This document shows, piece after piece, positions 23,674-34,173 of a stretch of 64,000 nucleotides of DNA; the first letter of the stretch is position 1; every line of letters starts with the position of its first letter. The notes under the pieces are model-generated. The model searched no databases. It was given only the letters and a program-made list of their open reading frames with translations, and had not been told where the DNA came from. A program made the translations under genes and the position numbers. Source of the stretch: Eremomyces bilateralis CBS 781.70 (Eukaryota; Ascomycota; Dothideomycetes; Eremomycetales; Eremomycetaceae); the NCBI RefSeq assembly GCF_010015585.1, contig NW_022985068.1, forward strand, positions 498,106 to 562,105, read 5' to 3'.

Positions 23674-26350
23674 ATGGGAGAATACAAACTCTCCGCCTCT
23701 CTTGAGGGGCATGAGGACGATGTAAGAGACTTTTTTCCCCACCCGAGCAAGTCGATGGGATACCGGAAGCACACGTCCCCTCCCTAGACCTTCATATCCG
23801 ATCCGCCATCGCACGATACCCTCTAACACCAGTGCTAACTTCACAATTCATAGGTCCGTGCCGTCGCCTTTCCCGACCCATCCTTCGTCGTTTCAGCTTC
23901 CCGGGACGCAACCGTGCGGTTATGGCGCAGCGATGGTGGAAGCCCTCCAACCTATGACGGCACCGTGTCCAGTACCGGCACTTCCTTCGTCAACAGCGTA
24001 GCTTACGCTCCACCGTCCACCGATTTTCCCGACGGCCTGATTGTGTCGGGCGGGAAGGACACGATTATTGATGTTAGGAGTCCAAAGAAAACATCACACG
24101 ATTCTGCCGATGCGTTACTACTCGGTCACAGCGGCAATGTGTGTGCGTTGGATGTCAGCGACGACGGAAAGACAATTGTGAGCGGCGCTTGGGACGCTGA
24201 AGCAAGGGTTTGGGAGGTGGGAAAATGGGGTCAGAGTACCGTGCTCAAAGGCCATGGAGGGAGCGTGTGGGCGGTACTGATGTATGACCGAGAGACAATC
24301 ATCACAGGTAGGGCATCATTCTCTCCTCCGAGCCGGATCGAAAAGTGTCTACCATATCTTGTTCTTCAATAATGGCTAACACGAGGTTCCAGGTTGTGCA
24401 GACAAACTGATACGCATTTTCCACATCGTCGGAAAGCAGCTGTCCGAAATTCGAGGGTCACCCGACGTCGTACGTGCGCTCTGTAAACTCCCCGACTCCC
24501 ATCCATCTGGTGCGCAATTTGCATCCGCCGGAAACGATGCGATCATTCGTCTCTGGACAATACAAGGGAAAGAAGTTGCTCAGCTGCATGGACATGAAAG
24601 TTTCATCTACGCTCTCGCTACCCTGCCGACGGGTGAGATAGCAAGTAGCTCTGAAGATCGGACGGTTAGAATATGGAAAGGGGCCGAATGCGTCCAAACT
24701 ATCACCCATCCTGCCATCTCGGTATGGTCGGTCTCCGTCTGCTCTCAGACAGGCGATATCGCAACTGGTGCTAGCGACCGCATTGCCCGTGTTTTCACAC
24801 GAGATGAACAGCGACACGCTTCTCCAGAGGCAATTGCCGCGTTCGAGGAGAGTGTCAAGGCATCTGCCATACCCCAGCAGTCGCTTGGTGAAGGCCAGCA
24901 AATCAATAAGGAGCAACTCCCCGGTCCGGAGTTCTTGACGAACAAATCTGGAACCAAAGACGGACAGATTCAGTTGATCAGAGATCCGAATGGCAGTGTC
25001 TCGGCTCATCAATGGTCTGTGACCACGCAAGAGTGGTTGAGCGTGGGTACTGTCGTTGACGCTGCCGGAAGTAGCGGTCGAAAGGTCACCTACAAAGGTC
25101 AGGATTACGATTACGTGTTTGATGTGGATATTGAAGATGGAAAGCCACCGCTGAAACTTCCCTTCAACCTATCGCAAAACCCATACGATGCGGCTAGGAA
25201 GTTCATCGAGGACAACGAGCTGCCCATTTCGTATATCGACCAGACGGCGCAATTTATCGTTACCAACACTCAAGGAGCTACTCTTGGACAGCAGCAACCC
25301 GCAGGAGGGCCAGATCCATGGGGTTCCGACCGGAGATATCGACCTGGCGATTCGTCCCAAAGCACCGCCCCGGCACCCGCGCCTGAACCGAAGAAGCTCA
25401 TCCCTCAAAAGGACTACCTTCTTATCACCACCGCCAACCTGACCCTTATTAAGAAGAAGATCCTCGAGTTCAACTCGGCCTTCTCCGACCCGGAAATGAC
25501 GTTGTCTCCCTCCGAGCTCGGCTCGCTCGACACCCTCATAGAAACCCTGGCCAAGTGCCAGCTCTCGCCATCAAATCCCCCTGCCATCCCCGCGCCCGGC
25601 GCCGAAATCCCCCTCCGCCTCGCCGCAACCTGGCCACCGCAGAACCGCCTCCCCGTCCTCGACCTCCTCCGCATCCTCACAGCCTTCTCCCCCGCAACCG
25701 CGCAGGCGGCGCCCGCCCCCTCCCGCACCCTAATCGACTTCCTCGCCGACTCCTCCTCCCCCGCCGCCGTCTTCACCCCCGATGCACCGACCAACAACAG
25801 CATGCTAGCCTTCCGCGCGCTCGCCAACCTGTTTGGCACCGCGGCCGGCCGGCGGCTCGCGGCGCACGCGTTCGAGTCGATCGAGAAGGTCATTCGCGCG
25901 TTCGTTGACCCGAGCGAGGAGGTGGACCCCGCGTCGCGCGCGGAAATTCGGGTCAAGATGCAAAATAAGAACCTGACGACCGCTATGGCGACGCTGCTGC
26001 TTAACCTGGCAGTGGAACTCAACCATACGCAACCAGAGTCGGCAGATGCAGACGGGGATGATTCGATGACTGGTGGGGAGTTGGAGCATGAGAGCTCGCG
26101 GGCGGACCGCGCGGTGACGTTGCTCGATTTGCTGGTGCGGTTCGTTCCGGCGGTCAAGGGGACCGACGTGGAGGGGCTGTATCGCGGGTTGGTCGCGGTT
26201 GGGACGCTGCTGCTTGATGGGGGCTCGGATTTGATCGAGGCGGCGAAAGAGGTGTTTGATGTTGAAGGGGTGATGGAGTCGGTCGTGGGCAAGGAGCAGC
26301 GGATCAACATCGTGGTGAAGGAGATTCAAGGAATCGTGAAGGGGACGTAG
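23674..26350 (+). CDS. doa1: Ubiquitin homeostasis protein Doa1/Ufd3 (PLAA)
   Basis: Three exons, 23674-23721, 23854-24307 and 24393-26350; 819 residues. Doa1 binds ubiquitin and the Cdc48 ATPase and keeps up free ubiquitin levels, with roles in endosomal sorting and ribophagy. Residues 1-330 form the WD40 propeller: the first exon codes only the first blade edge (LSASLEGHEDD), joined to VRAVAFPD; later blades show LLGHSGNVCALD, VLKGHGGSVWAV, LHGHESFIYAL. The PFU ubiquitin-binding domain is near residues 365-470 (QWSVTTQEWLSVGTVVDA, YDYVFDVDIEDG) and the C-terminal PUL armadillo domain, which binds Cdc48, spans about 545-815. The join IIT|GCADKLIRIF fixes the second intron. Confidence 0.96.
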
Positions 26351-27156
26351 AGAGAAGTGGCATGGCGGGAGAACGGCGGCGGATAAGATTCGACGGGCGT
26401 GGAGCCATTATGGACACGACAGGACATGGAAGACATCATGTTTTATTAGCATTGCGAAATAAGAGGACAACTACTAGCATAGCCAAAGGATCCAGGCTCT
26501 AAACCCACCCCTTGCCGTTAGCGATACACTCCGCTCCAGGACTCGGACAAGATGTAATTGCACCATCAACTGCCATTGACACAATTTCAACCCCCTCCCC
26601 TTTCCCGGACTATTAAATTTTACCTACCACCCCCGCTCCGCTCATCTCAAGAAGATCAGGACGATGCCATTGTCAGTTCATCACTGCTTGTAGCCTGTAC
26701 CCCGTTTCGACCAATGAAGGGTTGCGAGATTCAATGAAACATGAGGCGTTGTCGAACTTCCTTGCTAATGTACGTACAAAAGCATCATTGAGGCGGGTTG
26801 ATATGGTTTCCCTAGAACAAGAAAAACTCGGAACCTCGCCCGAATTCCAATGTCGATGATGGGCTTCAACTGTTCTACCACGAGTCGCGTATTGCATGAT
26901 TTGTCGTGCATACAGTAACAATTAACAGGGATCTGATTCAGGTTGCCAGGGGCAGCCTCCACCGAGGCACCAACGGGCAACGGCTGAAGGGCGAACCATG
27001 GCTGACTCATCCAACGAAGACTTCCGAGTTCCGACGTCAATTGAAGGTCCGAACCTTAATGCTGGGAACAAACGTGGTGCAGCCTCTTAACTTCCCCTCA
27101 CAGCTTTTGGTACAGAACAAGATCCACCGAAGTTAAATAACGGGGTAGATATCAGC
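26351..27156. other. Intergenic region
   Basis: 0.8 kb between two + strand genes. It holds the DOA1 3' end and the promoter of the small Ecm15-like gene. No coding frame is supported. Confidence 0.5.
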
Positions 27157-27576
27157 ATGGCCGAATCATCGCCGCCGAACACTCCAGCTCATTGCACGGC
27201 TGACTTCTGCCTCATCCCGCTCGGCACGCCCACCGCTTCTGTATCCCAAGAAGTAACCGACGTCGTCCGCCTCATCCAACGGTCCGGTCTCTCGTATTCC
27301 ACTCACTCCGCTGGAACTACTCTCGGTGCGTCTTAAGCATCACCCTCGATGTCTCGACGACGTCGCCGGGGAAGGCGTCCGCTCACTGAATGCACAGAAG
27401 GATCGTGGGACGACGTGATGCGGGTGATCGGACAGGCCCATCAACTGCTTCATGAGAACGGGGTGGTGCGCATCCAGAGCGACATCCGCGTGGGCAGCCG
27501 GACGGACAAGACGCAGACTTTTGCGGAGAAAGCCGAGAAGGTGCAACAGCTGCTTAAGGAGGAAGAGCGATCATGA
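27157..27576 (+). CDS. ecm15: Ecm15/UPF0045 (MTH1187) family protein
   Basis: Two exons, 27157-27325 and 27398-27576; 115 residues. The product has the small ferredoxin-like fold family that includes yeast Ecm15 and bacterial MTH1187/YkoF-type thiamine-binding proteins. Conserved blocks: DFCLIPLGTPTASVSQEV, HSAGTTLEGSWDDVMRVIG (intron inside the E codon) and VRIQSDIRVGSRTDKTQT. Length matches yeast Ecm15. Thiamine binding is known for relatives and only inferred here; the cellular role in fungi is poorly defined. The gene was found from its two short exons, since neither is a long frame alone. Confidence 0.92.
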
Positions 27577-28304
27577 CCGTCGGCTGAACCAGAACTGGCA
27601 CCAGTCTCCTCTCGGCTCTTAACGCTTCAGCATGTCCATCAAATTCTCCGGGTTCGATATCATCAAATCCGGTAATCACTTACAATAAGGAAGACTAGAA
27701 TTTCAAATATGTGGGATTGCGAGCGGAGTTTCCCTTGCGCTTGCTGGAGATGTTCAGCTCTTCAGCTTTGATTTGACGCCTTTCATATTGGCACGAAAGA
27801 TCCTCTCATCTACTGATCTACGCGAGGTGCGCTCCCATTGTAGTCTTAAAATGGACCTGAGGCTTTGACAGAGTCAGATTCGATACATCCAGGGACGTAG
27901 GGGGGATGGACATTCATCGAAAGTGGACACACAAGGCGAGATCGCTTTCCATTCCTCGTCAAGGCCGTCTTAGCTCGACGAATCTTCCCCAGCCGCAAGA
28001 TATGGATAGTTATGGTGCCCCTCTCATTCCCCGGTGCCCACTGGAGAAACAACTGAATAGGTATAGTATGTGAGTATTACGTACCAAGGTGCTTGTATCC
28101 ATCCAGATACTTCGTTGCCAAAAGCAGCTGGTCTCACAACCTCAGCTATCCAGTCCCACCGAGCAATTAGCTCTCAGGTGAACCGCGGAGGTTCATAAAG
28201 GGTGGAGTGCCCATCGGTCAAGTCCCAAGTTACTCCTGCACAGCAACAGCTACAGAAATTTGAATTCCGAAGAGAGATAGTAATTCTCTCCGGCAAGTTT
28301 CATC
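27577..28304. other. Intergenic region
   Basis: 0.73 kb between two + strand genes, the promoter side of the secreted repeat protein. No coding frame is supported. Confidence 0.5.
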
Positions 28305-29597
28305 ATGCGCCTTACCGCGATCCTTTCCCTTGCTCTTGCGGCAACCCACGCGGTTGCCCAGGATGAAAACGCGACGGCTAGCGATGAAAACGCGACGGCT
28401 AGCGATGAAAACGCGACGGCTAGCGATCAAACCATCCCCGACGTTGCTGAGGTTCAAAACATCACCGAAGTTGAGCAACCTCAAGTCATCCCCGAGGTCG
28501 TCAGTGTCCAAAGCAGCTTGGTTGGCGTAGCGCCTGAAGTGTCCACCGAGGCTGCGGACGAGACCCCTGTCGCTGCCGACACTGAGGCGGCTGAACCGAT
28601 TCTGAGCAGCTTGAGAGAAGAGCTCCAACAGATTACGGAGAATATCGGTATGTTCCCAGGACCCTCGGGCCGACCAAATTGACTGACAAGCCGCCAGAGA
28701 CCGCAGCCACTACTATCAACTCCACCGAGAACGAGGGCGTTCAAACTCAAGGGGCAGATCGTCTCGAGTCGGCGGTGGCTGCTATAGCGGAGCTTCTGCA
28801 GCAAGCCCGCCAGCAAATCGAATCGGGTGAAACTGGATCTGGAAACGTGGCCCGCTCGGCATACACATCCTCATCGTCCTCCTCCTCCTCATCCTCCTCG
28901 TCTTCGTCGTCTTCTTCCTCGTCGTCGGACTCAGACTCAGGCTCGTCGTCGGACTCAGACCGTGATGGAAGGTATGGAAAGCGGGATAGCGGGATCAAGA
29001 AGCGAGCCCCACAGTCTCCCTCGGGATATGACTACAGTGGCTGCTTTCTTTTCGACTACAGGTTCCGGGGGAATTCCGTGTGGCCAAGCGGAGGCCTCGC
29101 CACGTCGTTGAACAGCATCAACCAATGCCGAAACGTGGCTCGGGGCGCACGGTACCTGGGCGCCACGGATCTTAGCGGTGTCCCCGGCAATGCCTTCCTC
29201 TGCGAATGGGGGAGCAATACCATCCCAAGCTTTAACACTCTCAGGCAATATCCCGACTTCCTCTGCAACCATCGCTGCCCGAATGGACAAGAGGGCTGTG
29301 GTGGCAATTGCTTCAGGTTCAACGGCCGCCCCTATTGCTTCTATAGCATCTACCGCCGCCGCGGTGGTAATTGCGGCGGGGAGATCCAACAGATCCTAGA
29401 CCTTATCGATTTTATCCGGCGATTGATCGAGGGACTTCAAGGCAAGGGCCAATTCACTGGAAGTAAGTTGCACTTTGAATGAAAGAAAAACATGAAGGAC
29501 CAAATCACTGACAATGGATACAGTCGAAGCCGCGATCAACACTCAACAACAAATTGAGAATGATTCCGACTTTATCAGGCAGGCTCTTGGGTGCTAG
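28305..29597 (+). CDS. Predicted secreted Ser-rich, Cys-rich repeat protein (WSC-like?)
   Basis: Three exons, 28305-28647, 28698-29462 and 29524-29597; 393 residues. I do not recognise the protein as a whole. Residues 1-18 are a clear signal peptide (MRLTAILSLALAATHAVA). Next come three exact copies of DENATAS, each with an N-A-T glycosylation site, then an Asp/Glu/Val-rich stretch and a helix-prone segment. A run of some 22 serines and Ser/Asp repeats leads to two Kex2-like sites (GKR|D and KKR|A). The C-terminal third has ten cysteines (SGC, QC, LC, LC, RC, GC, NC, YC, NC and the final residue) and begins YDYSGCFLF with a spacing that recalls WSC carbohydrate-binding domains, but the match is weak. 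It is likely a secreted, processed surface or matrix protein. Confidence 0.85.
28362..28424 (+). repeat. Three exact tandem 21-bp coding repeats
   Basis: Units at 28362-28382, 28383-28403 and 28404-28424 are identical at every base, beginning GATGAAAACGCG. They keep frame and add one N-glycosylation site each. Identity even at silent positions means recent expansion or ongoing homogenisation. A second short repeat (TCGTCGTCGGACTCAGAC) occurs twice inside the Ser/Asp tract near 28919-28960. Confidence 0.95.
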
Positions 29598-30436
29598 AAA
29601 GCTTTTAGAACCTTCGCTGCAGCTCAGGAAGCAGTGGAGAGAAAGAAAACTTTGATGCAAAGGGGTTGAATAGGGTGATGTTCAGAGACTCCGGGTGAAG
29701 TGTGATTAGATGCAGGTCATAGAAATACATAGTACAGGTAATTAATAATATGGGTTGATATTGGAACAGACATTGTTGTGCGATACTCCGGCAATGGATG
29801 ACATCTGATCGTGCATCAAACTTCCCTACTTGCAAGAAGAGATCAATAGGTAACAAGGGATTAATATTTCATATCTTGCTGCTTCTGATCGATGGTGATT
29901 GTTTGTTTGCAGATGAAGTTCGAACGAGGATTGATACATGAAAGCAATCAAGTCATGTAATATGTGTCATGTGACATCATGGATTACATGTGGCTCCGGA
30001 GATTGCCGAGAGCAACTGCTACACCAAGGAAAATGTCTTGTTTCTTTCCGATTGTCCGACTCCTCCTCGTGTGATGTTTTCATGCATCCTTCTGCTTTTG
30101 GCGTTCCTTCCATCATCATCATCCCCCATCTCTCATCCATGTGATGCGACTTTTTAATCTTCATCTCCTGATCACCGTTCCACCTCTATACCATATACCT
30201 ATGCTACATTATGTTTAATGCTTAAACCTCGTCCGAACATCGAATCCGAACCTTGCGCAAAACTTCGTCGATCGTTCGCCTTCCTGGTCCACCCTGCTGC
30301 GCAAGATCGCGTGCGACTTTCACGAGACTGGCTGCACTCTCACTGCCACTGATCGCCCCTTAGAGATTTGACCTCCCATCTCATCTCCAATCGTCATTAT
30401 TCATCCCTCAATGATTCCGTCACATCTCCATCGACC
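29598..30436. other. Intergenic region
   Basis: 0.84 kb between two + strand genes; the left half is A+T-rich and the part just before 30436 is C/T-rich leader DNA of MDM34. No gene is supported. Confidence 0.5.
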
Positions 30437-32197
30437 ATGGCCTTCAACTTCAACTGGTCGCCGCTTATCGCGGACACCTCAAGAGCACGCGACATGCTCA
30501 CGTCTGCCCTAAACAAATCGCCGAAGCCTCCCATTATCGTCGACGATATCATCGTGACCGAGCTGAACTTAGGATCAACCCCTCCCGAGTTGGAAATCCT
30601 GGAGATCGGTGACCTGGCTGAGGATCGATTTCGAGGCATCTTCAAACTTGCGTATTCAGGAGACGCATTCCTCACCCTGAAGACCAGGGTGCAGGCAAAC
30701 CCGTTAAACACTCATTTATCGACAAAACCCTCGTTCGCATCGCCACAACCGCTGGCTGCCGGGTCGGGCCTTACGATACCTCTTCAGATCACCTTGTCGG
30801 ACTTCAGAATGTCGGGCTTTGTTATCCTCGTGTTCTCCAAGCAGAAAGGAATCACGCTTGTATTCCGAAACGATCCACTCGAGTCCCTGAAGGTTTCCTC
30901 GACCTTCGATTCCATACCGTTCGTGAGGGACTACCTGCAGAAAGTCATAGAGGAGCAGTTACGGGTACTGTTCATGGAGGATCTCCCGGCCATTGTGCAC
31001 CGGCTATCGTTGCGGCTCTTCTCTTCCGAATACAGCGATATGGAAACCGAGGAAGTAGATGGACAAAGGAACGATGATAGCACGATCCCTGTAGATCCTC
31101 TAGCCAGCCCTCCCCAGGATCCAACCGACGCTTTTGGATTCCCGTTAGACGACGACCAGTTTTCCTTGGACCCATCCGCCGAACTCCATGCGTCTTTCTC
31201 TCAAAAGAATCTTCTCCGACTCGCCGCTCTTACCGACTCACACCGCACCTTATCCCTATTTACACCTTCGATCCGCGACACCGTCTTCCGTGCATGGGCC
31301 GGCCCATCCGATCGCGCAGATCAATTCGGCCAACATCCCTCGTTTGCGGCCGCGAGTCTTTCCCGAATGAATTCGGCGCTTGGGATTCATTCGGATGTCT
31401 CCACCGTTTCTGGAAGCGGAGAAAGCGATGCCTCATCATCGCGACCTACACTCTCAAGCTTCTCTTCATACTACGGCTCCAATGGCGGCCGGAATCGCGC
31501 ACGGCCGAAAAAGCGAAGAGTGGTAGACCTCCGTCGGCCAAAGGACGAATCGAAAGTGCCAGATGCAGCTCCACTGCCAGACGCGGTTCAACCGCCCGCT
31601 CGGGTACCAGCGACCATTCAAGAACGAGAAGTGGATCTTCCCTCGCCAACGACGACACCGACCACGTACCCCCGCCTCACGGGCCAACAACCGAGCCAGA
31701 CGACTTCATCTGCAATATCCTCAATTAACCTAACCAGTTCGACTGCAGAATCTCCGTCCTCCTCTAAATCTAGCGCCGAGTCCGCACCACCTCCTTACCA
31801 CCTTCACGAATCTCTTCCGACCCGCGTTGGCAAAGAAAAGCCCAACGACCTCACCCGCCACAATCTCAACTCCATTCCCATGTTCCGAAATTACTCCTTC
31901 GAGAAACCTGGCTCCCCCCTCTCCGCCCACGGCCGCACGTCCAGTTTCACGAACTTATACTGTCACCATCACCCCCAACAATATTGGGCATCTGGGCACG
32001 CGGGCACTTCGTACTTCGAATCGACCGGGTCGATCTTGGAGCAGGCGTGGATGCGGAAGATGGCGACGGAAATCGCCAGCCGGGTCGCGGGCGAGAAGGC
32101 TGCGCGGGAAAAGCTGGGAGGCGTGGTCAAGGGGATAGTGTCCTCTCCTGGGGCTGCACCACCGCTGGCTGATGCTCCGCCTGCGTACGGGTCCTGA
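30437..32197 (+). CDS. mdm34: ERMES subunit Mdm34
   Basis: Single-exon gene, 586 residues, starting at the ATG that gives [20 protein letters not shown], the exact start typical of the family; the frame is open upstream but only from TTG. Mdm34 lies in the outer mitochondrial membrane and joins Mmm1, Mdm10 and Mdm12 in the ER-mitochondria tether that carries phospholipids. The SMP lipid-binding domain fills residues 1 to about 200 ([58 protein letters not shown]). The rest is Ser/Pro-rich, with a basic patch [12 protein letters not shown] common in filamentous fungal Mdm34 and a conserved tail before the stop ([19 protein letters not shown]). Confidence 0.97.
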   Translation: MAFNFNWSPLIADTSRARDMLTSALNKSPKPPIIVDDIIVTELNLGSTPPELEILEIGDLAEDRFRGIFKLAYSGDAFLTLKTRVQANPLNTHLSTKPSFASPQPLAAGSGLTIPLQITLSDFRMSGFVILVFSKQKGITLVFRNDPLESLKVSSTFDSIPFVRDYLQKVIEEQLRVLFMEDLPAIVHRLSLRLFSSEYSDMETEEVDGQRNDDSTIPVDPLASPPQDPTDAFGFPLDDDQFSLDPSAELHASFSQKNLLRLAALTDSHRTLSLFTPSIRDTVFRAWAGPSDRADQFGQHPSFAAASLSRMNSALGIHSDVSTVSGSGESDASSSRPTLSSFSSYYGSNGGRNRARPKKRRVVDLRRPKDESKVPDAAPLPDAVQPPARVPATIQEREVDLPSPTTTPTTYPRLTGQQPSQTTSSAISSINLTSSTAESPSSSKSSAESAPPPYHLHESLPTRVGKEKPNDLTRHNLNSIPMFRNYSFEKPGSPLSAHGRTSSFTNLYCHHHPQQYWASGHAGTSYFESTGSILEQAWMRKMATEIASRVAGEKAAREKLGGVVKGIVSSPGAAPPLADAPPAYGS

Positions 32198-32468
32198 ACA
32201 TCGACCATCAGCGTTCGTGCCATGGTTTGTGATTTGGCCTGTTTTCTTATGAATTATGACGGTATGGCTAACCGTGGGGGTTTGGCTTTTTGATTGTTGA
32301 GCGATCGTGGTTGGGTCCGCGAAACTGGCCGCCCAAGGCGCCGTGATGTACGATATGTTGGAGTGGGATGATCTAGCCCATAGGGAATGATCGCTTGTAA
32401 TATACTATACCCTGTCGCTAACTGCGTAAATTCATGTATGACCTTCTACATTTCTCCCAACGACCTAA

Positions 32469-33684
32469 TCATTTATACTTCTTTCCATCTCTTAGCACCG
32501 CCGGCGCGTCGTACCCACTCCGCACGACCGACCAAACCGACGGGAAGAACCGCCCCACCTGCGTCCGATAGTGCTGGTACTCCGGATACTTCTCCGACGA
32601 GATGGCCTCCGTCAGCGTGGTGCTGCCCTGGAAAATCGCCAGCAGCGCCACGACGCCGGCGCCGGACCAGTTGTAGGTAGTGCGCGACACGACGCACGAC
32701 CAGAGGTAAACGACGACCCAGAAGCTTTGCTCGGCGAGGAAGTTGGGGTGCCGGCTGAATGCCCAGAGACCTTTGGTGAGGAATCCGCGGTCGAGATCAG
32801 CGGGGGAATATGCGCTGTCTAGAGCAGGCCGCGAGCGTTTTTTGTACACTTGCCTCGCGCGGTGGTAGTCTACGATGACATTAGGTTAGGAGATCTAGGG
32901 CCAAAAAGGGTTTAGGCGGTGCAACTTACCCCATTGTTGCTGATCGGCGATATATTCGAACGCGACGATGCCGAGCAACAGCGCACAGAAGCCTGCGTCG
33001 ACGATCCCGAACGGCTCTCCGCGTACGGATGTGGACGTCAGCAGAATGACGTAGGCGGGCGCGGTGATCATGTAGAGGACGAGGACCTGGAACGTCGAGA
33101 TGAAGGTCAGGTTGAAGAAGGAGAAGACCCAGCGGGGGATTTTGGCGCGCAGGACTGCCCATCGGTAGTCTTCTTCGCCGGGTTTATAGCCGCCCTTGCG
33201 CCAGAAGTTGTAGGTCAGGCGGATCTGTCCGTCGGTTAGAGGGGAGTTCCTCTCGATTATGTGAGTTGGCACTTACGCCCCAGATCACCGAGCACAGGAA
33301 CAGTGCCGTGTTCCGCCCAGGATTCAGCGCGTTCCAATACGACCATAGCGCGAAGTGCGCGTTGAAAAGCACCGGGAGTATACTCCACAGGCGATCCACC
33401 ACGCTGTAATTCCCCGTGAGCTCCGACCGAAGAAAGAAGATCGGAGCGGGCAACAATGCCATCCCCAGGCCCGACACGAAGGGATTGATGCTCAGATATA
33501 GAAACTTGAGATCCTGTAGACTGTGCACGTCGTTCATGAGGTGGCCCAGGATGAGCAGCAACCAGTCTAGAAACGGCTGGACGGAGTGCTCCCACGCCAC
33601 CAAGTCTGGAACGTCGGTGGCATTTTTGATAACGGGGATGGTGAAGAGTAGTCCGGGTAGGACGGATGTGTCGACGTACTTCAT
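32469..33684 (-). CDS. DUF1295 membrane protein, steroid 5-alpha-reductase-like
   Basis: Three exons on the minus strand: 33684-33277, 33224-32930 and 32869-32469; 367 residues. Several hydrophobic segments mark a multi-pass membrane protein. The second half carries the DUF1295 family pattern: VVDRLWSILP, then WRKGGYKPGEEDYRW, FEYIADQQQWDYHRARQVYKK and the end GLWAFSRHPNFLAEQSFW, which corresponds to the NADPH-side motif of 5-alpha-reductase and ICMT-like enzymes. A reductase acting on a lipid or sterol in the ER is the likely role; the substrate is unknown. Joins G|IRLTYNF and W|DYHRAR fix the introns. It diverges from TOP3. Confidence 0.9.
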
Positions 33685-34173
33685 GGTACCAATACGGGAG
33701 AAGGAGAGAAAACAGCGGGTGACTTCGCCGATGAATTGATCGCACAGTGGACAAATGGAAGAGAATTGGGGAAAGGAGATTTTATACAGTGGCTTGACAG
33801 AAACTTAAAGTAAATAATAGTCTACGTTGCAATTGTTGCTCGATATTAAATTGGTCGGGGTGACATGGGGTCGTCTTGATGAAATCATCAAACGTTCCAG
33901 CCTGCCGACCAGGAGCTGGGGAGTGACGAAGTTTAAACGTGGTGACGTTCTGGAACACGTATCGAAATGTGGCGGGGATGCGGCCCGCTCCACCCCAGGA
34001 TAGCGGAACGCGTCGAATTGACGTCGGCGTGGTGGGACGCGTCGACACTTGCCGCCTCAGGCTGAACCCTTCAATATCAATCCGCTCCCGTAGACCGCAG
34101 CTTACACCCTCAACTCTTAGAATACTTTTCGAATCACTATGGTAGAAGGGTATTAATCCAAGTATGGGACATA
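33685..34173. promoter_or_regulatory. Divergent promoter, DUF1295 gene / TOP3
   Basis: 489 bp between the two start codons. It carries no supported coding frame. Confidence 0.55.

Noticed and set aside
27340-27546. Small minus frame over the Ecm15-like gene
   Set aside because: Shadow of the two-exon + strand gene with conserved family motifs.
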